From assembly GCA_963812775.1 (NCBI GenBank), contig CAWEWH010000009.1:558001-622000 (forward strand): 64,000 bases of DNA, in the 5' to 3' direction. Origin of the DNA: CAWEWH01 sp963812775. Lineage in GTDB: Bacteria > Pseudomonadota > Alphaproteobacteria > Rhizobiales > Beijerinckiaceae. The position numbers and the translations under genes were made by a program. Under the pieces are notes generated by a model. That model had not been told where the DNA came from, did not search any database, and was given only the letters and a program-made list of their open reading frames with translations. Shown piece after piece: positions 55,366 to 64,000 of the stretch; position 1 is the stretch's first letter, and each line of letters opens with the position of its first letter.

Positions 55366-55716
55366 ATGACGACCGAACAAGAGCTGCCGCTTCCCTCCCT
55401 CGACGCCCCTGAGGTGACTTTCGGGCCCGAAGCCAACGGCGAGGCGGCCGGCGGGCCGGTGACGCCGCGCACGGCCGCCGACCTCGAGCAAATGTTCGAC
55501 GTGCCGGTCACCGTCTCGGCCGTGCTCGGCAACTCGCGCATGCCCGTCGAGCAGGTGATGAAGCTCGGCCCCGGTTCGGTGGTCGAGCTCGACCGCCGCG
55601 TCGGCGAGGCCATCGACATCTACGTCAACGACCGCCTGGTGGCGCGCGGCGAGGTCGTCCTCGTCGAGGACAAGCTCGGCGTCACCATGACCGAGATTAT
55701 CAAAGCCGACCGCTAA
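55366..55716 (+). CDS. fliN: Flagellar motor switch protein FliN
   Basis: This is a 116-residue C-ring protein with a SpoA domain over residues about 38-110. DLEQMFDVPVTVSAVLGNSR begins it, and MKLGPGSVVELDRRVGEAID leads into IYVNDRLVARGEVVLVEDKL, the classic FliN pattern. It starts 14 bases after fliH and is followed by flbD at 23 bases. An acidic N-terminal extension of about 35 residues is common in alphaproteobacteria. Confidence 0.95.
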   Translation: MTTEQELPLPSLDAPEVTFGPEANGEAAGGPVTPRTAADLEQMFDVPVTVSAVLGNSRMPVEQVMKLGPGSVVELDRRVGEAIDIYVNDRLVARGEVVLVEDKLGVTMTEIIKADR

Positions 55717-55739
55717 GCGACTCATAACGGAGAACAATC

Positions 55740-57098
<1,359 letters not shown>

Positions 57099-57113
57099 GA
57101 CAACATTGGCGCC

Positions 57114-57199
57114 ATGCCCGCGCTTGTCGCGGGCATCCACGCTTCTGAATTCACACTTCAGAAAAAGACGGCGTGGATGGCCGGCACAAGGCCGGCCAT
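57114..57199. repeat. Composite palindromic element (REP/RPE-like) between flbD and flhA
   Basis: Three hairpins lie in a row. The first is ATGCCCGCG-CTTGT-CGCGGGCAT (57114-57136). The second is a small TTCTGAA/TTCAGAA hairpin (57143-57163). The third is GGCCGGC-ACAAG-GCCGGCC (within 57177-57199). The outer sequences CATCCACGC and GCGTGGATG also pair, so the whole can fold as a cruciform. This resembles the dispersed 'GGCTTGTCCCGGGCATC' elements of Hyphomicrobiales. It sits downstream of flbD and may end or stabilise that transcript. Confidence 0.75.
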
Positions 57200-57211
57200 G
57201 ACGGCCTGCTG

Positions 57212-57249
57212 TTAACCCGCCGCTAACCATAAACCCGGCAAATTCTGCC
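57212..57249 (+). promoter_or_regulatory. CtrA-like box and shared promoter block upstream of flhA
   Basis: TTAACCCGCCGCTAAC is TTAA-N7-CTAA, the same as the fliF box in its conserved positions. After a 12-base gap the AAATTCT element (57240-57246) is repeated as before fliF. It lies about 40 bases before the flhA start. Predicted. Confidence 0.65.
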
Positions 57250-57289
57250 TAAGCCGCCGCCACCCGCGCCGGCGGAGCCCGCTCGCATT

Positions 57290-59407
57290 TTGACCGACCT
57301 CAGCGCCACCCCCTCGCGACCGACGCCGTCGCTCCGCTTCTCCGCGGGCGTGCTCGGCGCCATGCTGAAGCGTACCGACATCGCGCTCGCTCTCTCGGTC
57401 ATCGGCATCCTGGTGGTGCTGATCCTGCCGCTGCCGCCGGTGCTGCTCGATCTCCTGCTCGCTGTATCGATCATCCTGTCGGTGCTGATCCTGATGACCG
57501 CCTTGTTCATCGAGGCGCCGCTCGAATTCTCCGCCTTTCCGACCGTGCTGCTCATCGCCACCATGTTCCGGCTGGCGCTCAACCTCGCCTCGACGCGCCT
57601 GATCCTGGCGCACGGGCACGAAGGCACGGCGGCCGCCGGTCACGTCATCGAGGCCTTCGGGTCCTTCGTGATGAGCGGCAATTTCGTCATCGGCTTCATC
57701 GTCTTTGCGATCCTGGTGATCGTCAATTTCGTGGTCATCACCAAGGGTTCCGGCCGCATCGCCGAGGTGGCGGCGCGCTTTGCCTTGGACGCCATGCCGG
57801 GTAAGCAGATGGCCATCGACGCCGACCTCTCGGTCGGCCTCATCAACGAGGAGACGGCGAGGAAGCGCCGCAAGGCGCTCGAGGACGAGGCCTCGTTCTA
57901 CGGCGCCATGGACGGCGCCTCGAAATTCGTGCGCGGCGACGCCATTGCGGGCCTGCTCGTCACCTTCGTCAACGTCGTCGGCGGCATGATCATCGGCGTC
58001 GCCCAGCAATCGATGAGCTTCGCCAACGCCGCCCAGACCTACACGCTGCTCACCGTCGGCGACGGTCTGGTGACACAGATCCCGGCGCTCATCGTTTCGA
58101 CGGCCGCAGGCCTCCTCGTGTCGAAGGCCGGCATCTCGGGCGCCGCCGACAAGGCGCTCGGCGCCCAGCTTTCCGGCTATCCCAAGGCGCTCGGCCTCTC
58201 CGCCTTTGTCATGGGGGCCATCGCACTGATGCCCGGCATCCCCATGCTGCCGTTCCTCGGGCTGGCGGCGGGCGCCGGGTACCTGGCGCACAGGTTCCAC
58301 CGCATCCGCAAGACCGCCGAGACCGCGGCCGCCACCAGCGCCCAGGTGGAGGCCGACAAGGCCCTGACCAAGGAGGAGCCGCTCACCGAGGTGCTGAAGA
58401 TCGACGAGCTCAAGATCGAGATCGGCTATGCGCTCCTGCCTCTCGTCAACGGCTCGGGCGACGACCGGCTGACCGAGCAAATCAGGGCGCTGCGCCGCCA
58501 GCTTGCCCAGGAGATGGGCTTCGTCATGCCGGCCGTGCGCATCGTCGACAACGTCCAGCACGAGGCCAATTCCTACGTCGTCAAGGTGAAGGAGATCGAG
58601 GCCGGCTCCGGTCAGGTGTTCTCCAACCAGTTCATGGCCATGGACCCGATGGGCGCGCAGGTGCAGCTCCCCGGCCACCACGTGCTCGAGCCGACCTTCG
58701 GGCTTCCGGCCACCTGGATCGACGCCAGCCTGCGCGACGAGGCGCAAATCCGCGGCTACACGGTGGTCGACGCGGCGACCGTCATCTCCACGCACCTGAC
58801 GGAAGTCATCAAGGCCAACATGGCCGAGCTCCTGTCGCACGTGGAAGTGCAGAAGCTGCTCAAGGACCTGCCCAAGGAGCACGCCGACCTCGTCAAGGAA
58901 ACCGTGCCGTCGCAAATCTCCACCACCGGCGTGCAGCGCGTGCTGCAGATCCTGCTCGGCGAGCGCATCTCCATCCGCGATCTCGGCACCATCCTCGAAG
59001 GCATCGCCGAGGTGGCGGGCGCGCTCAAGAATCCGCGCGACATCGCCGAGCACGTGCGCTCGCGCCTGACGCGGCAGCTCTGCGCCCAGTATGCGGCGCC
59101 CGCCGGCCATCTGCCCATCGTCACCCTGTCGCCCGGCTGGGAGACGGCCTTTGCCGAATCGATCATCGGCAACGGCGAGGAGCGTCATCTCGCCATGCAG
59201 CCCTCGAAGCTCTCCGACTTCGTCACCGCGGTGCGCGACCGCTTCGAGGAGGCGGCGCGCCTCGGCGAGATGCCGGTGCTGGTCACCTCGGTGCTGGCGC
59301 GGCCGTTTGTGCGTTCCATCGTCGAGCGCTTCCGCCGCGAGACGGCGGTGCTGTCGCAGGCGGAAATTCATCCGCGCGTGCGGCTGAAGACGGTGGGCAG
59401 CGTTTGA
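57290..59407 (+). CDS. flhA: Flagellar export gate protein FlhA
   Basis: This is a 705-residue protein of the export gate. The first ~340 residues hold about eight membrane helices; the FHIPEP-like cytoplasmic loop region with DAMPGKQMAIDADLSVGLINEE (about residues 164-185) is a hallmark of FlhA. The C-terminal cytoplasmic domain (about 360-700) binds export substrates and chaperones. The start is likely TTG at 57290, with ATG at 57362 as an alternative. It is the last rightward flagellar gene before a convergent membrane protein. Confidence 0.95.
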   Translation: MTDLSATPSRPTPSLRFSAGVLGAMLKRTDIALALSVIGILVVLILPLPPVLLDLLLAVSIILSVLILMTALFIEAPLEFSAFPTVLLIATMFRLALNLASTRLILAHGHEGTAAAGHVIEAFGSFVMSGNFVIGFIVFAILVIVNFVVITKGSGRIAEVAARFALDAMPGKQMAIDADLSVGLINEETARKRRKALEDEASFYGAMDGASKFVRGDAIAGLLVTFVNVVGGMIIGVAQQSMSFANAAQTYTLLTVGDGLVTQIPALIVSTAAGLLVSKAGISGAADKALGAQLSGYPKALGLSAFVMGAIALMPGIPMLPFLGLAAGAGYLAHRFHRIRKTAETAAATSAQVEADKALTKEEPLTEVLKIDELKIEIGYALLPLVNGSGDDRLTEQIRALRRQLAQEMGFVMPAVRIVDNVQHEANSYVVKVKEIEAGSGQVFSNQFMAMDPMGAQVQLPGHHVLEPTFGLPATWIDASLRDEAQIRGYTVVDAATVISTHLTEVIKANMAELLSHVEVQKLLKDLPKEHADLVKETVPSQISTTGVQRVLQILLGERISIRDLGTILEGIAEVAGALKNPRDIAEHVRSRLTRQLCAQYAAPAGHLPIVTLSPGWETAFAESIIGNGEERHLAMQPSKLSDFVTAVRDRFEEAARLGEMPVLVTSVLARPFVRSIVERFRRETAVLSQAEIHPRVRLKTVGSV

Positions 59408-59467
59408 TCTAGGGCTGAGAGATCGGCGACAAGCGCCGAGTACCACTTCGGATTCCGACCCCGACGT

Positions 59468-60442
59468 TTACTCCCCCGCTCCCGGCGCCGCCTTGCCGGC
59501 CACCCGCTGCCGCAGCGTCTGCGACAGCCGCGAGCGCTCGAACAGGATGACCACGACGATGCCGAAAGCGAGCGGGATGAGCAGGTAGAGCAGGCGGAAG
59601 ACGATGAGCGCGGCGAGCACGTCGGCCTGCGGGATCTGGTCGCCGATGGCCTTGAGGAACACGAATTCGAGCACGCCGAGGCCACCCGGCGCATGCGAGA
59701 TCAACGCCGCCGAGAACGAGGCGAGGAAAATGCCGAGCACCACGAAGAAGCCGGGATTACCGGCTTCCGGCAGCGCGAAATAGATGATGCCGGCGGCGCC
59801 GACGAGCTCGAGCGGCGCGGCAAGGAGCTGGCGCAAGGCAATGGGCAGCCGCGGATAGTAGATGGCGAAGTTGCCGATCCTGAGCGGATCGAGCGCCAGA
59901 TACGAGCCGAGCAGATAGAGCGCGACGAAGACCAGCATGCCGGCCCCGACAAGCAGCGCCGTCCAGCTCGGGATGTCGAAGAGCCGCTGCACGATCTCCG
60001 GCTGGAGCACGAGCACGACGCCGCCGAGGATGATGGTGCCGAGCGCGAAGGTGAACGAGCACAAGGCCACGAGCACGCCGACCTCGGCGATGCTCAGCCC
60101 CATCGTGCCGTAGGCGCGCAGCCGCACCATGGCGCCCGACAGCACCGAGGCGCCGATATTATGGGACAACGCATAAGTGGTGAACGAGACGAGCGAGATG
60201 ACGCCCCACGGCAGCTTGCGGCCGAGATGCATCAGCGCGATGCGGTCGTACCAGGCGAGCGCTCCGTAGGCGACGATGGTGGCGACAACGGCCCCGAGCC
60301 ACCGATGGGCCGGAATGGCCAGGATGGCGTCCAGCACGGCGCTTGCCGAGATGATCTTCAGCTCGCGGTAGAGCAGCCAGAACGAGAAAACCACGGCCGC
60401 GAGGCCGATGACCGGCCAGGCATATTCGAGATGTTTCCGCAT
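59468..60442 (-). CDS. YbhN/LPG-synthase-like membrane protein (UPF0104)
   Basis: This is a 324-residue membrane protein with about eight hydrophobic helices, of the family that includes the flippase part of lysylphosphatidylglycerol synthases. The conserved TTYALSHNIGASVLSGAMVRLRAY segment (about residues 80-105) and APGGLGVLEFVF near 260 are diagnostic. It has no aminoacyl-transferase domain, so it is not a complete MprF. The ATG at 60442 gives MRKHLEYAW. It is convergent with flhA and unrelated to flagella by family. Confidence 0.87.
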   Translation of the reverse strand: MRKHLEYAWPVIGLAAVVFSFWLLYRELKIISASAVLDAILAIPAHRWLGAVVATIVAYGALAWYDRIALMHLGRKLPWGVISLVSFTTYALSHNIGASVLSGAMVRLRAYGTMGLSIAEVGVLVALCSFTFALGTIILGGVVLVLQPEIVQRLFDIPSWTALLVGAGMLVFVALYLLGSYLALDPLRIGNFAIYYPRLPIALRQLLAAPLELVGAAGIIYFALPEAGNPGFFVVLGIFLASFSAALISHAPGGLGVLEFVFLKAIGDQIPQADVLAALIVFRLLYLLIPLAFGIVVVILFERSRLSQTLRQRVAGKAAPGAGE

Positions 60443-60585
60443 TCCGGCCTTTGTCGCTGCGCGCCGGCTGCCCGGCCTTACGCTCTGGAAGCCGGGCATC
60501 TGTGCCCGAGGAATGCCGGCCCCGCAAGGGTTCGGCCCCAGCGGCGCGTTACAGCCTCGGTGATGAACGGCGTATGACGAAGCCG

Positions 60586-61302
60586 CTAGCGCGTGGCCTG
60601 GATCAGCTTGCCGGCATAGACGACCGCCCCGGTCGGCGCCCCGGTCGGCGAGCCGCCCTTCGGCTCGACGCTCACCGCAAAGGTGGCGTTGGCGATGGTG
60701 GCGGCGTCGTAGCCGCCGAGCGCGCGGCGCGTGTCGAACTCGCTTTGCCCGACGAGACCGAGCGAGCGCGGCGCCGGCAGCTTGTCGGACACCAGCCACA
60801 GCTCGTAGCTCTTGTCCGTCTGCCGCTCCGGCGCCACCGAGCGCACCGTGAAGGACTTCGACGTGAGGTCGACGGTGAGCACGAAGGCCGGCGAAGCCGC
60901 GTCCTTCTGGAGAACGGCCACGAGATTGCCGCCCGTCGGAGGCCGGTCGATCTCGCGCACCATGAGCGCGATCACGAGGGAAGCGGCGAGCGCGCCGGCA
61001 AGTCCCGTCGCCGTGCGCCAGCGCCGCAGGCGCCGCGTCAGGTCGACGACGTTGCCGTCGGTGTCGGCACCCTGCGGGCGGGCACCGATCTTCGCCTCGA
61101 TGGCGGCCAGCACATTCGGCGAAGGCGCGACCGCCGGCGCCAATTCCCCGAGCGGCGCCAGCCGCCGCTCCCAGGCCTCGACGGCGGCCCTCAGCGCCGG
61201 CTCGCGCTGCAAGCGCGCCGCCACGACGCTGCGCTCGTTTTGGTCGAGCTGGCCGAGAACGTAATCGGCCGCCAGGGCCTCGATGGGTGAGAGGTCGTTC
61301 AT
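60586..61302 (-). CDS. Anti-sigma factor, RskA type
   Basis: This is a 238-residue membrane anti-sigma factor. Residues 1-75 form the N-terminal sigma-binding helical region (SPIEALAADYVLGQLDQNER). A membrane helix lies at about 110-130 (TGLAGALAASLVIALMV) and the C-terminal domain (about 135-238) is the RskA-type periplasmic domain with KSYELWLV near 176. It lacks the H-x-x-x-C-x-x-C zinc motif. Its ATG overlaps the TGA of the sigma factor (ATGA), so the two are made together. Confidence 0.9.
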   Translation of the reverse strand: MNDLSPIEALAADYVLGQLDQNERSVVAARLQREPALRAAVEAWERRLAPLGELAPAVAPSPNVLAAIEAKIGARPQGADTDGNVVDLTRRLRRWRTATGLAGALAASLVIALMVREIDRPPTGGNLVAVLQKDAASPAFVLTVDLTSKSFTVRSVAPERQTDKSYELWLVSDKLPAPRSLGLVGQSEFDTRRALGGYDAATIANATFAVSVEPKGGSPTGAPTGAVVYAGKLIQATR

Positions 61303-61847
61303 TCGCCGAGGCACTCCTTGAGCCGGGCGAGGCTGCGGTGCAGCCATGTCTTCACGGTGCCGACCGGGACGCTGAAACGCGCCGCCAGCTCGTCGCGGCT
61401 CAGGCCCTGATGATAGGCCAGAACCACCATGCGCCGCTTGTCTTCATCGAGCGTCTCCAGGCAGCTCAGCAGGCGCTTCAGCTCGGCGCTGCGCTCGGCC
61501 TGCACGGCCGGGTCGTCGCCCTGATCGGGGACCTCGAAAGCGGCCGGCTCGTCCTCAATGGAGGTTTCGCGGCGCCGGCGCAGGCTGTCGAGAGCACGGT
61601 TGCGGGCAATGGTCGAGAGCCACGCCAGCGGCGCTCCCGCGCTGGCGTCGAAATCCCCTGCCCTATCCCAGACCCGCACGAAAACCTCCTGCAAAACCTC
61701 CTCGGCCAGATCATGCCGATTCAATATACGCAGGATCACCCCCAGCAGTTTCGGGGCGACGGCGCGATAGAGGGCGCTGAAGGCGGCCCGGTCGCCGGCC
61801 GCCACCCGGGTCAGGAGAATCGCAAGATCGGCACGGTCGAAGGCCAT
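61299..61847 (-). CDS. ECF-type RNA polymerase sigma factor (SigK-like)
   Basis: This is a 182-residue group IV sigma factor with only regions 2 and 4. Region 2 includes FSALYRAVAPKLLGVILRIL and the promoter-melting VFVRVWDRAGDFDASAGAPL (about residues 70-90). Region 4 is LAYHQGLSRDELAARFSVPVG (about 146-166) with the TVKTWLHRSLARLKECL HTH. It is the upstream gene of the operon with the anti-sigma factor. The inducing signal is unknown. The 257-base gap to fliJ holds no gene or element I recognise. Confidence 0.93.
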   Translation of the reverse strand: MAFDRADLAILLTRVAAGDRAAFSALYRAVAPKLLGVILRILNRHDLAEEVLQEVFVRVWDRAGDFDASAGAPLAWLSTIARNRALDSLRRRRETSIEDEPAAFEVPDQGDDPAVQAERSAELKRLLSCLETLDEDKRRMVVLAYHQGLSRDELAARFSVPVGTVKTWLHRSLARLKECLGE

Positions 61848-62104
61848 TCTCGTCCCTTATGCCGGCCCCAAGCGGCTGCCCGACCCCCGCCGGGCGCCTG
61901 CGACCGCATTAGAGAATAGCCGCGCTGCGAACAAGCCCTTGCGGGTCGCGTTGCCGCAGCGGCCGCAAGCGGCTCACCAGGGCCCGTCCAAGGGGGGCAG
62001 GCGTAGCTCGGGCACATAGGGTGCCCTCGCGCTGCGCGGTCAGGACCCCCGCCGGGAAAGCGCCCGCCATCCCAGCCCTCGTGGAAGCCAAAATTGTGGG
62101 TGAT

Positions 62105-62521
62105 TCAGGCCCGGGCTTGGGCGACGCGCGTGAGACCGATGCGGTCCATCTCGGCCTGGTCGCGGGCCGTCTCGGCGGTGCGCTCGCGCGCCTGCTCGCG
62201 GTCTTCCAGGATCTCGACCTTCTTCAAATCCTCGAAGGCGTCCTGGAGCTCGGCCTGCGCTTCCTCGAGCTGGGTGCGCAGCTCGTCGGCCGAATGGCGC
62301 AGGTTGTCGCGCCGCTGCATGGCCGCCTTGGCGTAGGTTGGATAGGCAAAGTGCGACGGGTCGGTGATGCCTGCCCGCTCTTCCTCGGTCGTGATCTCGC
62401 GCGTCAAGTCGCCGGCCATGCGCTCAAACTCGGCAATCATGGTCTCGATTTGCGTGACCCGCCGACGCTTCTCGTCGACCTGGAACCGCTTCAAGCGAAG
62501 GAGCGTTGCACGCGACTTCAT
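62105..62521 (-). CDS. fliJ: Flagellar export protein FliJ
   Basis: This is a 138-residue coiled-coil protein, 38 bases downstream of fliI on the same strand. The sequence is almost all helical with heptad spacing, opening KSRATLLRLKRFQVDEKRRRV and continuing IAEFERMAGDLTREI. FliJ is the general chaperone that links FliI to the export gate. Identity follows from its position, length and helical pattern; family conservation is weak. Confidence 0.9.
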   Translation of the reverse strand: MKSRATLLRLKRFQVDEKRRRVTQIETMIAEFERMAGDLTREITTEEERAGITDPSHFAYPTYAKAAMQRRDNLRHSADELRTQLEEAQAELQDAFEDLKKVEILEDREQARERTAETARDQAEMDRIGLTRVAQARA

Positions 62522-62559
62522 GGACCAATCAACTCCTCGGCGAAACGCCGCAAAATACG

Positions 62560-63903
62560 TCAGGCGCCGCTAACAATCACCTCAAGACGCCGATAACCTT
62601 CGCCGATAGAGGTTGACTTTTCCTTACTTTGTCCAAGGAAAGCATCGAGTTCCGGCATCAGCCGGATGGCTCCATCGACCTCGGGCGACGACCCCGCCCG
62701 ATAGGCACCGAGCCGGATCAGTTCCTCCATGTCGGCATACGTGGCCATGAGCGCGCGCGCCCGCTGCACTGTTGGCCAATAGGCCGGATCGGCGGCGCGC
62801 GGCATGGCGCGCGACACCGATTTCAGGACGTTGATGGCGGGATAGCGGCCGCGCTCGGCAATCTGCCGCTCCATGACGATATGGCCGTCGAGGATGGCGC
62901 GCGCCGCGTCCGAGATCGGTTCATTGTGGTCGTCGCCCTCCACCAAGACGCTGAACACGCCCGTGATGGTGCCCGCGCCAGTGCCCGGACCGGCCCGTTC
63001 CAAGAGCCGCGGCAGCTCCGTGAAGACGGTGGGCGTATAGCCCTTGGCGGTAGGCGGCTCGCCGGCCGCCAGCCCGACCTCGCGCTGGGCCATGGCGAAG
63101 CGCGTGATGGAATCTATCATGCACAGCACCGAGAGGCCCTGGTCGCGGAAGTATTCCGCCAAGGCCAGGGTGAGGTAGGCGGCCTGGCGGCGCATCAGCG
63201 CCGGCTCGTCGGAGGTGGCGACGACGACGATCGAGCGCTTCAGGCCCGCCTCGCCGAGGTCGTCCTCGAGAAACTCCTTCACCTCCCGGCCGCGCTCGCC
63301 GACGAGGCCAATGATGGAGACATCGGCTTCGGTATTGCGCGCCAGCATGGACAGCAGCACCGACTTGCCGACGCCTGAGCCTGAGAAGATACCCATGCGC
63401 TGGCCACGACAGGTGGTCAGGAAGGTGTTGATGGCCCGCACCCCGAGGTCGAGGGGCTCCAGGATGCGCTGGCGGGCATGGGCGGGCGGCGGGTCGGCCT
63501 TGAAGGGCCTGAGCTGCGGGCCGAAGGGCAGCGGCCCAAGGTCGTCGAGAGGCCGGCCCATGGCATCCACCACCCGCCCGAGCCATTGCCGGGTGGGATG
63601 GACGCCGCCAGGCACCGTCTCGACATGGGCCGGGCAGCCGCGGCGAACGCCCTCCAGGGACCCGAACGGCATGGCGAGCGCGCATTCGCCGGAAAAGCCG
63701 ATGATCTCGCAAGGCACGCTGTCGCCCTTGTCGATTTCGATGCTGAGCCGGCCGCCGAGCCTCATGGCAGCCACGGGCCCGGCCACCTCCAGGAGCAGGC
63801 CGCGCACCGCCGCGACCCGCCCGAAGACGCGGCCCGGGTCGATTCCCTGGACAGCGGCTGCGAGCCGGGAGAGGCGACCGCGAGAAGTTCTTATCGTTCC
63901 CAA
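62560..63903 (-). CDS. fliI: Flagellum-specific ATP synthase FliI
   Basis: This is a 447-residue hexameric ATPase that energises flagellar export. Seen: MGIFSGSGVGKSVLLSMLAR with the Walker A GSGVGKS (about 170-176), GLVGERGREVKEFLED near 200, the Walker B LCMIDSITRFAMAQRE near 255, and GEPPTAKGYTPTVFTELPRL, all hallmarks. The start is TTG at 63903. It lies upstream of fliJ and is transcribed away from the right end of the window. The 97 bases beyond carry several TTAA/TTAAC motifs. Confidence 0.95.
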   Translation of the reverse strand: MGTIRTSRGRLSRLAAAVQGIDPGRVFGRVAAVRGLLLEVAGPVAAMRLGGRLSIEIDKGDSVPCEIIGFSGECALAMPFGSLEGVRRGCPAHVETVPGGVHPTRQWLGRVVDAMGRPLDDLGPLPFGPQLRPFKADPPPAHARQRILEPLDLGVRAINTFLTTCRGQRMGIFSGSGVGKSVLLSMLARNTEADVSIIGLVGERGREVKEFLEDDLGEAGLKRSIVVVATSDEPALMRRQAAYLTLALAEYFRDQGLSVLCMIDSITRFAMAQREVGLAAGEPPTAKGYTPTVFTELPRLLERAGPGTGAGTITGVFSVLVEGDDHNEPISDAARAILDGHIVMERQIAERGRYPAINVLKSVSRAMPRAADPAYWPTVQRARALMATYADMEELIRLGAYRAGSSPEVDGAIRLMPELDAFLGQSKEKSTSIGEGYRRLEVIVSGA

Positions 63904-64000
63904 ACGTTAACCACCCTCGTCAATCTTTTGTTTACGCGTATCGTTAAGACTAACCCCTGCCCGATGAACCCTAGGCTCGGCAACGATCCGGGGTGCGAGT

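Noticed and set aside
57212..59446. A 744-codon open frame on the minus strand opposite flhA
   Set aside because: flhA is clear on the plus strand; the minus frame is an antisense shadow rich in His, Arg, Asp and Gly.
61848..62104. A possible small gene in the gap between the sigma factor and fliJ
   Set aside because: Short open frames of about 60-68 codons exist on the minus strand, but they have no clear start, motif or codon pattern.

Overview
The window is chromosomal DNA from a very GC-rich alphaproteobacterium. It is most likely a member of the Hyphomicrobiales related to the Xanthobacteraceae/Nitrobacteraceae (Bradyrhizobium–Rhodopseudomonas side). This rests on the flagellar gene order (fliK-flgD-sciP-fliF-fliG-fliH-fliN-flbD-flhA, with fliJ-fliI on the other strand), a SciP (DUF1153) cell-cycle regulator, CtrA-type boxes, a PmtA-like phosphatidylethanolamine methyltransferase, an OpgC-type acyltransferase, and rhizobial-style dispersed palindromes. 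No phage, transposase, integrase or CRISPR array was seen.

Layout. 1-57: the start of a leftward gene leaving the window. 313-7224: a tightly packed rightward operon of MoxR ATPase, DUF58 protein, BatA/DUF4159 membrane protein and a second large membrane protein. 7252-12105: small housekeeping genes (GNAT, Nudix, metallophosphoesterase, YbaK-type deacylase, a ModA-like binding protein, a Gly/Cys-tailed membrane protein, an SDR). 12122-18124: an acyltransferase, an epoxide-hydrolase-like enzyme, an MFE-2-like SDR, a secreted unknown, an AMACR-like CoA enzyme and a MetE-like protein. 18188-23985: a leftward set of class II aldolase, class III aminotransferase, TAXI binding protein and fused TRAP permease. 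24085-28745: GH15 hydrolase, OpgC plus an SGNH-like protein, EcsC. 28853-34056: VOC protein, SDR, GMC oxidoreductase with an orphan peptide-type binding protein, two tiny proteins. 34312-37716: methyltransferase, H1-like/SWIB protein and several small proteins, including a second copy of the secreted unknown. 37843-46893: a catabolic-looking block with two SDRs, an orphan Liv-type binding protein, three luciferase-like flavin enzymes (one frameshifted), two adjacent acyl-CoA dehydrogenases and an FMN reductase. 47016-49049: tRNA-Met, PmtA-like methyltransferase and MnmA. 49262-63903: the flagellar block, interrupted by a YbhN-like membrane protein and an ECF sigma/anti-sigma pair.

How the genes work together. 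The flagellar block carries its own regulatory logic. There are CtrA-like boxes before sciP, fliF and flhA, and the fliF and flhA upstream regions are nearly alike over about 38 bases. There is a good sigma-54 promoter before fliK, and genes for both SciP (a CtrA antagonist) and FlbD (the sigma-54 activator). fliG carries two single-base frameshifts and fliK one, so either motility is decaying or the sequence has indel errors. A luciferase-like gene elsewhere has a similar one-base insertion. The metabolic parts look like uptake plus CoA-ester catabolism of unidentified compounds, but several solute-binding proteins lack neighbouring permeases.

No stretch longer than about 300 bases lacks a gene. 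The largest gaps (58-312, 34057-34311, 35026-35295, 39852-40064, 49050-49261, 57099-57289, 61848-62104) hold promoters and palindromes where listed, and otherwise nothing I recognise.
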